From positions 2,976,001 to 3,040,000 of the forward strand of contig NC_007925.1 of NCBI RefSeq assembly GCF_000013745.1: 64,000 bases of DNA. Reading direction: 5' to 3'. Below are positions 1-10,256 of this stretch, piece after piece (position 1 is the first letter of the stretch; each line of letters starts with the position of its first letter). The translations under genes and the position numbers were made by a program. Source of the DNA: Rhodopseudomonas_A palustris_F (GTDB taxonomy: Bacteria > Pseudomonadota > Alphaproteobacteria > Rhizobiales > Xanthobacteraceae). Below the pieces are notes generated by a model. That model was not told the DNA's origin, made no database searches, and worked only from the letters and a program-made list of their open reading frames with translations.

Positions 1-438
1 AAAGCATTCTCCGGCCTTGAACTCGAGGTGATCAGCCGCGACCGCTTCGCGCTGGCGGTGCCGATTTCAAGTCCTTTCGCACAACGCGACGCGGTGGCCC
101 TCCACGAATTGGCGACGGAGGCTTTCGTGCTTTTTCCCTACGTTCAGGGCCCTGCTCTGCACGGCCGGTTGATGAGCGCGTGCCGCCAAGCCGGCTTTCT
201 GCCGCGGGTTCGTCAGGAGGCCCGGCAGATGCACACGATCTTCAGCCTGGTCGCGGCCGAGATGGGCGTCTCGCTGGTGCCCGAGGGCGCCCGCTCGATG
301 CGCGTCGAAGGGGTGACCATGGTTGCCCTGTCCGACTTTCCCGTCGATTTGACTTGGGACTTGTCGATCGCATGGAAGCCGAAGGGGGCCGGCCGTCCGT
401 TGAGGGCATTCATCGAGATCGTCCGGTCGCTGAGCTGA
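1..438 (+). CDS. LysR-family transcriptional regulator, C-terminal fragment
   Basis: The frame is open from the first base to TGA at 436-438, giving 145 residues, so the 5' half with the helix-turn-helix lies outside the window. What is visible fits the second half of a LysR substrate-binding domain: a strand/helix pattern ending in EMGVSLVPEGA followed by a short strand and a C-terminal helix. The family binds DNA as tetramers and usually responds to a small-molecule co-inducer; the effector cannot be read here. The MFS transporter 245 bases downstream on the same strand could be a target, but there is no direct sign of that. Confidence 0.8.
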   Translation, partial: KAFSGLELEVISRDRFALAVPISSPFAQRDAVALHELATEAFVLFPYVQGPALHGRLMSACRQAGFLPRVRQEARQMHTIFSLVAAEMGVSLVPEGARSMRVEGVTMVALSDFPVDLTWDLSIAWKPKGAGRPLRAFIEIVRSLS

Positions 439-683
439 CCGGTCTCACCAACCGCCTTCGTCCGGGCTCAACCGGTTGTCCGCGAAGCCGGCGGGCCTGG
501 TGTCGCCAAAACTCCCCAAAGACCTGAGCTTGCAGCCACAATGTGGATCTCAGCGGCTGCGAATTCGTCAAATCGTTGAGGAATTGACTACCCTCGTACC
601 GGATATTGGGCTAAGTGGCCGGTTTACCGGGTTTGTGCCCCCGCGGGATGCGGGCAAACCGCATCTGACGGATCTGGATCATC

Positions 684-1979
684 ATGGACGCAACAAATTT
701 CGGGCCGGCGGGCACCGCCGCCGGGCGCGGCAAACCGTTGAATTCTCCTGCGCAGGTATTGCTGGCGAGCCTGATCGGCACCACCGTCGAGTTCTTCGAT
801 TTCTACGTCTACGCCACCGCGGCCGTGCTGGTGTTTCCGACGCTGTTCTTCCCCAACAGCGATCCGATGACCGCGCTGTTGGCGTCGTTCGCCACCTTCT
901 CGATCGCGTTTTTTGCGCGTCCGTTCGGCGCCATCATCTTCGGCCATTTCGGCGACCGCGTCGGACGCAAAACCACCTTGGTGGCAGCCTTGCTGACGAT
1001 GGGAATTTCCACCGTGGTGATCGGGTTGCTGCCGACCTATCACCAGATCGGCGTGATTGCGCCGCTGCTGCTGGCGCTATGCCGGTTCGGCCAGGGCTTC
1101 GGGCTCGGCGGCGAATGGGGCGGCGCGGTGCTGCTGGCCACCGAGAACGCGCCGGAGGGCAAGCGCAGCTGGTACGGAATGTTTCCGCAGCTCGGCGCGC
1201 CGGTCGGGCTGTTCCTCGCCTCCGGCGTGTTCTGGTTGCTGCTCCACTTCATGTCGCAGGAGGCGCTGCTGGCCTGGGGCTGGCGCATCCCCTTCATCGT
1301 CTCGATCGTGCTGATCGCGATCGGTCTGTGGGTCCGTCTCTCGATCACCGAAACCCCGGAATTTCAGCAGGCCATCGACAAGGCCGAGCGGGTCGCGGTG
1401 CCGGTGCTGGAGGTCTTCCGGCATCACAAGCTCAGCCTGCTGATCGGCACCTTCATGGCGCTGGTGACGTTCGTGGCGTTCTACATCTGCACGGCCTATC
1501 TATTGTCCTACAACGTCAAGGTCGCCGGGGTGTCGTTTCGCGACGCGCTGCTGGTGCAGATCTACGGCTCGATGCTGTTCGGCATCAGCACGATCGCGGC
1601 CGGCAAGCTCGGCGACCGCTTCGGACGCCGCACCTTGCTGCTCGGAAGCACCATCGTGCTCGGGCTGTTTTCGTTCGCGCTGGCGCCGCTGCTCGGCGCC
1701 GGGCTGGTCGGCATCTACGCTTTCACCACCGTCGGCATGCTGCTGTTCGGGATGAATTACGGCGTGATCGGCGCCGCCTTGGCGGCCCCGTTCCCGACCC
1801 GGGTGCGCTACACCGGGTCGTCGATCACCTTCAACATGGCCGGCATCTTCGGCGCGTCGCTGGCGCCCTATATCGCCACCTGGCTGCAGGCCAATTACGG
1901 CATGAGCTATGTCGGCTACTATCAGTTGGCGGCCGCGCTGGTCTCGCTGCTGTGCATCCTGGCCTCGCGCAAGATCTGA
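684..1979 (+). CDS. MFS transporter, metabolite:H+ symporter (MHS/ShiA-like) type
   Basis: A 431-residue inner-membrane protein with about 12 hydrophobic segments. The MFS loop 2-3 motif is clear (GHFGDRVGRKTTL, residues 87-99) and a second copy, GKLGDRFGRRTLLL, follows the sixth-seventh helix boundary. The N-terminal stretch with VEFFDFYVYATAAVLVFP and the GEWGGAVLLATENAP segment are typical of the MHS branch (KgtP, ProP, ShiA, citrate carriers), which import organic acids or osmolytes with protons. The substrate cannot be decided from sequence. The start ATG follows a long untranslated stretch. It stands alone between the LysR fragment and the chemoreceptors. Confidence 0.88.
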   Translation: MDATNFGPAGTAAGRGKPLNSPAQVLLASLIGTTVEFFDFYVYATAAVLVFPTLFFPNSDPMTALLASFATFSIAFFARPFGAIIFGHFGDRVGRKTTLVAALLTMGISTVVIGLLPTYHQIGVIAPLLLALCRFGQGFGLGGEWGGAVLLATENAPEGKRSWYGMFPQLGAPVGLFLASGVFWLLLHFMSQEALLAWGWRIPFIVSIVLIAIGLWVRLSITETPEFQQAIDKAERVAVPVLEVFRHHKLSLLIGTFMALVTFVAFYICTAYLLSYNVKVAGVSFRDALLVQIYGSMLFGISTIAAGKLGDRFGRRTLLLGSTIVLGLFSFALAPLLGAGLVGIYAFTTVGMLLFGMNYGVIGAALAAPFPTRVRYTGSSITFNMAGIFGASLAPYIATWLQANYGMSYVGYYQLAAALVSLLCILASRKI

Positions 1980-2046
1980 GCATCGCGCCGGCATCGCTAC
2001 GAGCCTCGTCGCAGCCCTTCAGGGCCGCCACGAGGTGCCGGCGCGG

Positions 2047-3729
2047 TCAGGCCGCGCGCACCGTGCTGAGGAATTTGCCGACTTCGGTCTTCAACCGGTT
2101 GCTGTCGCGCGACAGCGACTTCGCCGCCGACAACACCTGCGAGGACGCCGAGCCGGTCTCGGCGGCGCCGTGCTGCACGTTGGTGATGTTGGCGGAGACC
2201 TCGTGGGTGCCCATCGCCGCCTGCTGCACGTTGCGGGAGATTTCCTGGGTGGCGGCGCCCTGCTCTTCCACCGCCGAGGCGATGGTCGAGGAAATTTCCG
2301 ACATCTTGCCGATGATCGCGCCGATCTCCCTGATCGCGCCGACCGACTGCTGCGTCGCCGACTGAATGCCGGTGATCTGCTGGCCGATCTCGCCGGTGGC
2401 CTTGGCGGTCTGCTCCGCCAGCGCCTTCACCTCGGAAGCCACCACGGCGAAGCCGCGGCCGGCTTCGCCCGCGCGGGCGGCTTCGATGGTGGCATTGAGT
2501 GCCAACAGATTGGTCTGCCCTGCAATGTTGTTGATGAGCTCGACGACGTCGCCGATCCGGCTCGCCGCCATCGCCAGTTCGCTGACGCGATCGTTGGTGT
2601 GACGGGCTTGGTCGACGGCCTCGCCGGCGATCCTGGCGGAATCCTGCACCTGGCGGCTGATCTCGGTGATCGACGAACTCATTTCTTCGGTGGCCGAGGC
2701 GACCGACTGCACGTTGGTGGAGGCTTCTTCGGAGGCCGCCGCGACCACGGTGGCGAGGCTCTGCGCCCGCTCCGCGGTGGCGGCCAGCGTGGTGGCGGAG
2801 GCTTCCAACTCGGTGGAGGCCGACGACACCGTCTCGATGATCTCGCCGACCGCGCCTTCGAAATCATCCGCCATGCGGTACATCTCCTGTTTGCGCTGCT
2901 CGGCGGCTTGGCGGTCGCGCTCCGCCTTGGCTTCGGCATCCGCGCGCGCGGCGTTCTCGGAATTCTGCCGGATGGTCACCACGTTCTTGGCCATGTCGCC
3001 GATCTCGTCGGCACGGCCGGCGCCGGGAATATCGATGTCGAGTTGACCGCCGGCCATCTTGGCCAGCGCGCCGTTCAAACCGGTGAGCCCGGCGGCGACG
3101 CGGAAGATCACGAACAGCACCGCGGCGATGCCGATCACCACCGCGAGCGCACCGACCACGATGGTGGTCAGCCAGGCGGAGTTGTACGAGTTGCGCGCGT
3201 CCGCCGTGGCGTCGGCGGCGCCCTTGTCGTTGAGCTCGACGTCGGCGTCGAGCAGCTTGAGCACCTCATCGAACATCGGCCGCGCCGCGGCGTCATCGGC
3301 TTTCAACAGATCGCCGCCCTTCCCGGACAGCGCCAGTTCCGACATCTGCAGCTGCAATTTCAGGTAAGCCGCCCACTTCTCCTTGACATGGTTCCAAACC
3401 TTGAGTTCATCCGGGCTGCTGATCAGCTGCTCGTAGCGTTTCGCCAGTTCGGCCACGCTCCCTGCCCGCATCGCCTGATTGGCGACCAATTCTCGCCGGT
3501 AGTCAGCGTCGCTGGCGAGCAACACCCGCAGGCTCGCGACCCGGTAGCGCACGGTGGCGTATTTCAGTTCGCCGAGCTGCTTGACCGACGGCAGCCAATT
3601 CGATGCGATGTCTTCGGTCTTCAGATTGACCGCCTGGATCTTCGACAGCGACGTCCAGGCCTGCCCGACCAGAACCAGCAACAGCAGCGAGACGATTGCT
3701 ATCAACGACGTCTTCAGCGAAATGCGCAC
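2047..3729 (-). CDS. methyl-accepting chemotaxis protein with helical periplasmic sensor
   Basis: 560 residues. TM1 lies at about 8-24 and TM2 at about 186-208; the roughly 160-residue periplasmic part between them is all-helical, as in four-helix-bundle (4HB_MCP) sensors. A HAMP domain follows (about 209-262), then the cytoplasmic signalling hairpin with the conserved tip ATIEAARAGEAGRGFAVVA. It would gather CheA/CheW arrays at the membrane and direct flagellar rotation. The start is GTG with an AGAGAGG ribosome site eight bases upstream; no ATG is available in phase near there. First of three tandem receptor genes on this strand, downstream-most in the row; no CheR/CheB-binding pentapeptide is seen at the C terminus. 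Confidence 0.93.
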   Translation of the reverse strand: MRISLKTSLIAIVSLLLLVLVGQAWTSLSKIQAVNLKTEDIASNWLPSVKQLGELKYATVRYRVASLRVLLASDADYRRELVANQAMRAGSVAELAKRYEQLISSPDELKVWNHVKEKWAAYLKLQLQMSELALSGKGGDLLKADDAAARPMFDEVLKLLDADVELNDKGAADATADARNSYNSAWLTTIVVGALAVVIGIAAVLFVIFRVAAGLTGLNGALAKMAGGQLDIDIPGAGRADEIGDMAKNVVTIRQNSENAARADAEAKAERDRQAAEQRKQEMYRMADDFEGAVGEIIETVSSASTELEASATTLAATAERAQSLATVVAAASEEASTNVQSVASATEEMSSSITEISRQVQDSARIAGEAVDQARHTNDRVSELAMAASRIGDVVELINNIAGQTNLLALNATIEAARAGEAGRGFAVVASEVKALAEQTAKATGEIGQQITGIQSATQQSVGAIREIGAIIGKMSEISSTIASAVEEQGAATQEISRNVQQAAMGTHEVSANITNVQHGAAETGSASSQVLSAAKSLSRDSNRLKTEVGKFLSTVRAA

Positions 3730-4159
3730 CTTGTGGCCTCTCTATTACGGCGGTGCCGCGGCGAATCAGCCGGCGCAGTCGCGAACGGCATCTGCCGTTC
3801 GAAACGCCGGAGAACTCGGCGGCTACCCAGACCCGCGATTCAAGCAAGGCCGAGGATGCGCTCGAATCATTGCGAAGAAGTTGAAAGTTTTATGGGTGTA
3901 ACTACCAGTTGAATACGGCGCCGTTGGCGACCGTCGCCGTCGGCGCGCCCTGATACCTCTCGATGGGAGCGGGAGCGGTGGATCCGTCCCCGCTCGATTT
4001 GGCGCCGGGGCCATCTGCCCCTTGGCCGCGAGCCCGCGTTGCACGGCGGCGGCGGCCGATCCGGTCTCGGTGGCGCGACGCTGTACTCACGCTGTACTTG
4101 GCGACGTTCGAACTCACCGCCTGGGTCAGAAGCGCCGATGCGCCTCTGCAGGTCCGACG
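3730..4159. other. intergenic region between two chemoreceptor genes
   Basis: 430 bases that must carry the promoter of the receptor gene to the left and the 3' end of the one to the right. I see no convincing coding frame, hairpin terminator or repeat; the frames present are short, arginine-rich and without ribosome sites. Confidence 0.5.
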
Positions 4160-5899
4160 TCAGGCCGCGCGCACCATCGCGAGAAAGCGCTGGACCTCGT
4201 CGGCGAGCAACTTGCTCTGTTGCGCCAGCGAGTTCGTCGAGCTCAGGATCCTGGATGATGCCTGTCCGGTTTCGGTGGCCCCGACTTTGACGTCATTGAT
4301 GTCGGTCACGACCTTTCCGGTCCCGGCGGCGGCCTGCTGCACATTGCGGGAGATCTCGCGCGTCGCGTTTCCTTGCTTCTCGATCGCGGAGGCTATCGCG
4401 GCGACGATCTGCGAGGTCCGGGCGATGGTCTCGCCGATCTGTCTGTTGCCCTCGACCGACTCCTTGGTCGCGGCCTGGATTCCCAGAATCTGCTGCGCGA
4501 TCGTGTCGGTCGCTCGCGCGGTTTGCGTCGACAGTTGTTTGACCTCGTGGGCGACCACGGTGAAGCCTCTGCCGGCTTCGCCGGCTCGCGCGGCTTCGAT
4601 CGTGGCGTTCAGGGCGAGCAGATTGGTCTGGTCGGCGATCGATGCGATCAGGCTGACCACCTCATCGATCTGAATGGTCGCGCTCGCCAGCTCTCCGATA
4701 TGGCTTGCGACTTGCGCGGCCTGCGACACCGCCTCGCTGGTGATCCGCGTCGACTCCGCGATCTGGCGGCCGATCTCGCTGACAGCGGATTCCAGCGCGA
4801 TCGCCGCCGCCGCCACCGATTGCACATTCGTGGCGGCATCTTGCGACGTCGAGGCGACCACGCTCGACAGCCGTTGCGTGGTGTCGGCATTGCTCTGCAA
4901 CAGCTTCGCGGAGTCCTCGAGTTCGCTGGTTCCGGATGCGAAGGTCAGGATGATCCGACCGACCGCGTTCTCGAACGTGTCGGCCAACTGCATCATCTCG
5001 ATCTTGCGTTGCCGGGTATTCGAATCCTCCGCCGCCTCCTTTTGCTCGGCCTCCAGAAGCTGCATCCGAATGGCGTTATCTCTGAACACCTCGACCGCGC
5101 GGCTCATGGCGCCGATCTCGTCATGTCTGGCAAGGCCGGGAATCGACACGTCGGTCTTGCCGCCGGCCAGCGCCCGCATGATCTCGGCCATGCTGTGCAA
5201 CGCCCTGCTGACGCTGAAATGCGTCACGGCGAAGATTCCCAGGGCCAACAGCAGCGATGCCACCCCGATCACCGACAAGACGTCCGACAACGAGCGCAAC
5301 TGAGCGATCGCGCCGCCGGTTTCCGCGGCAATTTGATCCTGACCTTGCTTGCTGAGGCCCTGCGAAATGGCGATCAAGGATTCCACCGTGCCCGACAAGG
5401 CTTCGCACCGCGCGTCGAACTCTGACATCATCTTGTTGCCGGCGGCCGGACCATCCGACACATAGGCTTTCGCCATGATCTGCCCGATTTCGTAATAGGG
5501 ACCGAACGCAGCGGTGATCTGGTCGAGCGCGTCGACGACCTTCTCGGATTTGATGCTGATCGCCTGTTCGCGCGTGGCGGCGACCAGTTCGCCGAAGCTC
5601 TTGGCGTTCTCGGCGGCTTTCGCGAAGCCGTCTCCGAGTCCGTCTTGGGCGCGGGTCGCCGACACGTCCTGGAGGAACTGCTGAACTTGGATGATGCTGA
5701 TCTGGATGTTCTTGATGTTGATCATCAGCTCCGGAAGCCGGCCGGCGGTCAGATCGGCCAATGCATCGATCCGGTTCGCCGTGGCGATCTGCTGGCGATT
5801 GAAGGCGATCGATGTGCCGACGGCGCCCAAGATGAGCAGCGCCATCATCGCATTGGACAGGGCGGTCTTTCCGCTCAGGGAGAGTTTGATCAGCGACAT
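4160..5899 (-). CDS. methyl-accepting chemotaxis protein with long helical sensor
   Basis: 579 residues from ATG at 5899. The frame stays open a further 70 codons upstream, but that extension is arginine-rich and unlike a receptor, while the chosen start is followed at once by TM1 (about 13-33). A helical periplasmic domain of about 170 residues, TM2, HAMP and a signalling hairpin with EAARAGEAGRGFTVVAHEV follow. The sensor differs from the neighbouring two receptors, whereas the signalling half is closely similar and ends in the same Val-Arg-Ala-Ala. This suggests duplication of the signalling module with sensor exchange. Ligand unknown. Confidence 0.92.
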   Translation of the reverse strand: MSLIKLSLSGKTALSNAMMALLILGAVGTSIAFNRQQIATANRIDALADLTAGRLPELMINIKNIQISIIQVQQFLQDVSATRAQDGLGDGFAKAAENAKSFGELVAATREQAISIKSEKVVDALDQITAAFGPYYEIGQIMAKAYVSDGPAAGNKMMSEFDARCEALSGTVESLIAISQGLSKQGQDQIAAETGGAIAQLRSLSDVLSVIGVASLLLALGIFAVTHFSVSRALHSMAEIMRALAGGKTDVSIPGLARHDEIGAMSRAVEVFRDNAIRMQLLEAEQKEAAEDSNTRQRKIEMMQLADTFENAVGRIILTFASGTSELEDSAKLLQSNADTTQRLSSVVASTSQDAATNVQSVAAAAIALESAVSEIGRQIAESTRITSEAVSQAAQVASHIGELASATIQIDEVVSLIASIADQTNLLALNATIEAARAGEAGRGFTVVAHEVKQLSTQTARATDTIAQQILGIQAATKESVEGNRQIGETIARTSQIVAAIASAIEKQGNATREISRNVQQAAAGTGKVVTDINDVKVGATETGQASSRILSSTNSLAQQSKLLADEVQRFLAMVRAA

Positions 5900-6128
5900 C
5901 GCGCGCGAGCTTTCAATAGCGGCTCCGCGGACGCGTTCGGAGGCCGTGTTCCGTGATCGACGGGTCCGCCGCGCCGCAGCTCGTTCAAACGCTCCCCGCA
6001 AAGAACGAAGCCGGCTTTGTCGGTTGCCGGCGTAGTTGGAACAACGGTGTCGTCGACGGAGAGTACTGAACTCGCGGAGCCTATTCGTTAAGATCGAGCC
6101 GCGTAGCAATACGGGCTGATTGAGCCCT

Positions 6129-7847
6129 CTACGCCCCGCGTACCGAGTGCAAGAACTTACCGACCTCCTGCTTCAGGCGGGTGCTTTCGGCCGAGAGCGA
6201 CTGCGCCGCGCTGTGCACTTGCGCGGAAGCCAGCCCGGTCTCGGATGCGCCGCGCTGCACGTCGGCGATGTTGGAGCTGACCTCCTGGGTTCCGATCGCC
6301 GCCTGCTGGACGTTGCGGGAAATCTCTTGGGTCGCGGCGCCCTGCTCTTCCACCGCCGAGGCGATGGTCGAGGCGATCTCCGACATCTGGCTGATGGTCG
6401 TGCTGATCTGTCCGATGGCGCCGACCGACCGCTGGGTGGCGCTCTGAATCCCGGAGATCTGCTGACCGATCTCGCCGGTGGCCTTGGCGGTCTGCTCGGC
6501 CAGCGCTTTGACTTCGGAGGCGACCACCGCAAAGCCGCGGCCGGCGTCGCCGGCGCGCGCCGCTTCGATGGTGGCGTTGAGCGCCAACAGATTGGTCTGC
6601 CCGGCGATGCTGCTGATCAGTTCGACGACGTCGCCGATCCGCGCCGCCATCCGGGACAATTCGCCGACGTCGTCGTTGGTCTTGACCGCCTGCGCCACCG
6701 CCTCGCCGGCGATCCGCGCGGAATCCTGCACCCGGCGGCTGATCTCGTTGACCGAGGAGGACATCTGTTCGGTGGCCGAGGCCACCGCCTGCACATTGGT
6801 GGAGGCCTCTTCAGAGGCCGCCGCCACCACCGTGGCCAATTTTTCCGAGCGATCGGCGTTCACCGACAGGCTGCCGGCGGAGGCCTCGAGTTGGCTCGAT
6901 GCCGAGGAGACGGTCTCGATAATCTGGCCGACCGCGCCTTCGAAGTCGTCGGCAAGGCGTTGCATATCGTGCTTGCGCTGCGCGACGCTGCGGGCCTCCG
7001 CCTCCTGTTGTTCGCGCTTCATGCGCTCGATTTGCAATCCGTTGCTCTTGAACACCGCCAGCGCCGCCATGATGTCGCCGATCTCGTCGCCGCGATGCGG
7101 TGCCGGCGTGTCGACCGTGAGATCGCCTTCGGCGAGCCGGTTCATCGTGGCGATCGACGATTTCAGCGGTCGAACCACGCTGCCGCGCGCCACCCAAAAG
7201 CTGACGATCATCGCCAGCACCGCCACTCCGAGCGTCGCGTAGATGATGGTCCAGAAGGTTTCCTTGGCCGGTTTGAGGAATTCGGCCTTCTTGATCCCGA
7301 CATAGAGGATGCCGAGCACCTCGCCGTTGGCGCCGAGGATCGGATCATAGGCGGTCATATACGGCTCGTTGAGGATCTCGACTTCGCCGCGATACGAGGC
7401 TTTGCGGTCGAAGATCGCCGCAGAGGCCTCGCTGCGCGCCAACGACGTCCCCACCGCGCGCAAGCCGTCCGGCTTCATCACATTGGTGGCGACCCGCTGG
7501 TCCTTCATGAAGATCGTGCAGGTGCCGCCGACCAGCGCCTTGACCTTGTCCACGGCCGCGACGTCGTCGTTCAGGACGTGGCCGCCCACCTTCAATTTGC
7601 CGTCGCTGATGCTGTAGTTGCCGCCATGGGCGTGCAGCACGTCCCAGGCCACCCGCATATTGGTCTCGACCCGCTCCAGCGCGGCGTCGCTGGCGCCTCG
7701 CTCCAGGACGTATTTGGCGACGCTGGTGACGCAGACACCCAATGCCAGAATTCCCGACACCGAGAGCAGCACGATCCGAGCCGCAAGACCGAGGGTTTTT
7801 GCGCGTGGCGCGGGGGACCCGGCAGCGGCAGTGGGAAGCGAGGACAT
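6129..7847 (-). CDS. methyl-accepting chemotaxis protein with periplasmic Cache-type domain
   Basis: 572 residues. ATG at 7847 is chosen because GGAGAG lies seven bases before it; an upstream TTG (7886) has no such site. TM1 (about 17-39) is followed by a periplasmic domain with the strand pattern of a single-Cache (Cache_3-like) sensor, including MKDQRVATNV and PYMTAYDPILGANGEVLGILY; Cache domains bind small metabolites directly. TM2, HAMP and the signalling hairpin follow. The signalling half is nearly interchangeable with that of the receptor at 2047-3729. It is divergent from the helicase gene at 8072. Confidence 0.93.
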   Translation of the reverse strand: MSSLPTAAAGSPAPRAKTLGLAARIVLLSVSGILALGVCVTSVAKYVLERGASDAALERVETNMRVAWDVLHAHGGNYSISDGKLKVGGHVLNDDVAAVDKVKALVGGTCTIFMKDQRVATNVMKPDGLRAVGTSLARSEASAAIFDRKASYRGEVEILNEPYMTAYDPILGANGEVLGILYVGIKKAEFLKPAKETFWTIIYATLGVAVLAMIVSFWVARGSVVRPLKSSIATMNRLAEGDLTVDTPAPHRGDEIGDIMAALAVFKSNGLQIERMKREQQEAEARSVAQRKHDMQRLADDFEGAVGQIIETVSSASSQLEASAGSLSVNADRSEKLATVVAAASEEASTNVQAVASATEQMSSSVNEISRRVQDSARIAGEAVAQAVKTNDDVGELSRMAARIGDVVELISSIAGQTNLLALNATIEAARAGDAGRGFAVVASEVKALAEQTAKATGEIGQQISGIQSATQRSVGAIGQISTTISQMSEIASTIASAVEEQGAATQEISRNVQQAAIGTQEVSSNIADVQRGASETGLASAQVHSAAQSLSAESTRLKQEVGKFLHSVRGA

Positions 7848-8071
7848 GGCACTCTCCGATACGTCAAGGTTATCGCCCAAGTGCAAGCATTTATTGCACT
7901 TTTCGTCGGCGGAACGAGCGTTTGACGGGTTGGCCTACGCCTCAGAAACTATCCGAAGAGTTAATATTTTACCTCGTAGAGGAACTAACTTCGCGCCCGA
8001 CCTGCAGGCGCGAGCACGATTGCGAACAAAGCAGGAATCTGGGAGTCTCGGGTTTTCCAAAAGGACGATTC

Positions 8072-10135
8072 GTGCCCCACGGCTATCTCGACGGCCTCAA
8101 TCCGGAGCAAAGGCTCGCGGTCGAGCATGGCATCGGCGCCAACACCGCCTCGCCGGCCCCGGCGCTGCTGGTGATCGCCGGCGCCGGCTCCGGCAAGACC
8201 AACACGCTGGCGCACCGGGTGGCGCATCTTTTGGTCGACGGCGCCGATCCGCGGCGGCTGTTGCTGATGACGTTTTCGCGCCGCGCCGCGGCTGAGATGA
8301 GCCGCCGGGTCGAGCGGATCGTGCGCAAGGCGCTCGGCGCGCAGGCCGGTGTGGTCAGCGATGCGCTGACCTGGGCCGGCACCTTCCACGGCATCGGCGC
8401 GCGGCTGTTGCGCGAGCACGCCGAGCAACTCGGGCTCGATCCCGCCTTCACCATCCACGACCGCGAGGATTCCGCCGATCTGATCAACCTGGTGCGGCAC
8501 GAACTCGGCTTCTCCAAGATGGAGAGCCGGTTTCCCACCAAAGGCACCTGCCTTTCGATCTATTCGCGCTGCGTCAACGCCGAGGCCGCGCTCGATGCCG
8601 TATTGGGCGGCTCGTTTCCGTGGTGCGCCGGCTGGTCCGCCGAGTTGAAGCAGTTGTTCGCGGCGTACGTCGAAGCCAAGCAGCGGCACTGCGTGCTCGA
8701 TTACGACGACCTGTTGCTGTACTGGGCGCAGGCGATGGCCGACGCGGGCTTTGCCGCCGATGTGGCGAGCCGGTTCGATCACGTGCTGGTCGACGAATAT
8801 CAAGACACCAACGCCCTGCAATCCTCGATCCTGCTGGCGCTGAAGCCGAGCGGCGCCGGCCTCACCGTGGTCGGCGACGACGCGCAGTCGATCTATTCGT
8901 TTCGCGCCGCCTCGGTGCGCAACATTCTGGATTTCCCGAACCAGTTCAGCCCGCGCGCCACCGTGGTGACGCTCGACCGCAACTATCGCTCGACGCAAGC
9001 CATCCTGTCCGCCGCCAATGGGGTGATCGATCTGGCGAAAGAGCGCTTCACCAAGAACCTGTGGACCGATCGCGCCGCAGGCGCAGCCCCGCAGCTGGTC
9101 GGGGTGCGCGACGAGGCCGATCAGGCGCGCTACATCGTCGAGCGCGTGCTCGACAACCGCGAGGCCGGGGCGTTGTTGAAGCAGCAGGCGGTGCTGTTTC
9201 GCACCTCGTCGCATTCCGGTCCGCTGGAAATCGAGCTGACGCGGCGCAACATCCCGTTCGTCAAATTCGGCGGGCTGAAATTCCTCGACGCCGCGCACAT
9301 CAAGGATCTGCTGGCGCTGTTGCGCTTCGTGCAGAATCCGCGCGACCGCGTCGCCGGCTTCCGGCTGATGCAGATCATCCAGGGCGTGGGCCCGACCTCG
9401 GCGCAGCGCGTGCTCGACCACATCGCCGAAGCCGCCGATCCGATCGCGGCGCTCAGCGAGGCGCCCGCCCCGCCGCGGGCCGCCGCCGACTGGCGCGACC
9501 TGGTTTCGACGCTACTCGATCTGAATCGCGGCGCCGGCTGGCCGGCGGAACTGGAACGCGCGCGGCTGTGGTACGAGCCGCATCTCGACCGCATCCACGA
9601 AGACGCGATCACCCGCCGCGCCGATCTGATCCAGCTCGAACAGATCGCCGGCGGCTATCCGTCGCGCGAGCGCTTTCTCACCGAACTGACGCTGGATCCG
9701 CCCGATGCCACCTCCGACCAGGCCGGGGTGCCGATGCTCGACGAGGACTATCTGATCCTGTCGACGATTCATTCCGCCAAGGGTCAGGAATGGAAATCGG
9801 TGTATGTGCTCAACGTCGTCGACGGCTGCATGCCGTCCGACCTCGGCACCGGCAGCTCGGCCGAACTCGAGGAAGAGCGCCGGCTGCTCTATGTGGCGAT
9901 GACGCGGGCCAAGGACGATCTGCATCTGGTGGTGCCGCAACGCTTCTTCACCCACGGCCAGAACGCGCAGGGCGACCGCCACGTCTACGCGTCGCGCAGC
10001 CGCTTCATTCCGGATCGGCTGCTCGGGCTGTTCGAACGCGTCAGCTGGCCGCGCGTGACGGCGGCGGCTGCCGCCGCGCAACGGCAAGGCCCGCGGCTCG
10101 ACATCGGCGCGCGGATGCGCGGGATGTGGCGATAG
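8072..10135 (+). CDS. UvrD/PcrA-type ATP-dependent DNA helicase (SF1A)
   Basis: 687 residues from GTG at 8072, which has AAGGAC five bases upstream; the open frame before it lacks helicase character and a ribosome site. All SF1 motifs are visible: Walker A AGAGSGKT (36-43), DEYQD (241-245), GDDAQSIYSFRAA, the THSAKG-like IHSAKGQEW near 564 and YVAMTRAK near 610. Family members unwind 3'-5' during nucleotide excision and mismatch repair and strip recombinase filaments. It is shorter than canonical UvrD (about 720), lacking much of the C-terminal tail, so it may be a second, specialised helicase rather than the housekeeping UvrD. No LexA box was seen in front of it. Confidence 0.9.
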   Translation: MPHGYLDGLNPEQRLAVEHGIGANTASPAPALLVIAGAGSGKTNTLAHRVAHLLVDGADPRRLLLMTFSRRAAAEMSRRVERIVRKALGAQAGVVSDALTWAGTFHGIGARLLREHAEQLGLDPAFTIHDREDSADLINLVRHELGFSKMESRFPTKGTCLSIYSRCVNAEAALDAVLGGSFPWCAGWSAELKQLFAAYVEAKQRHCVLDYDDLLLYWAQAMADAGFAADVASRFDHVLVDEYQDTNALQSSILLALKPSGAGLTVVGDDAQSIYSFRAASVRNILDFPNQFSPRATVVTLDRNYRSTQAILSAANGVIDLAKERFTKNLWTDRAAGAAPQLVGVRDEADQARYIVERVLDNREAGALLKQQAVLFRTSSHSGPLEIELTRRNIPFVKFGGLKFLDAAHIKDLLALLRFVQNPRDRVAGFRLMQIIQGVGPTSAQRVLDHIAEAADPIAALSEAPAPPRAAADWRDLVSTLLDLNRGAGWPAELERARLWYEPHLDRIHEDAITRRADLIQLEQIAGGYPSRERFLTELTLDPPDATSDQAGVPMLDEDYLILSTIHSAKGQEWKSVYVLNVVDGCMPSDLGTGSSAELEEERRLLYVAMTRAKDDLHLVVPQRFFTHGQNAQGDRHVYASRSRFIPDRLLGLFERVSWPRVTAAAAAAQRQGPRLDIGARMRGMWR

Positions 10136-10256
10136 CAATGACAGTGATGGCGGACCCGCGCGTCACGCCCGTTTGACGCGACGCGCGATTTATCCACGCA
10201 CCGACAACAGCAGTCCGGCCGAGCGATGCGGTTTCACAGCGCTTGGCGACGCGACG

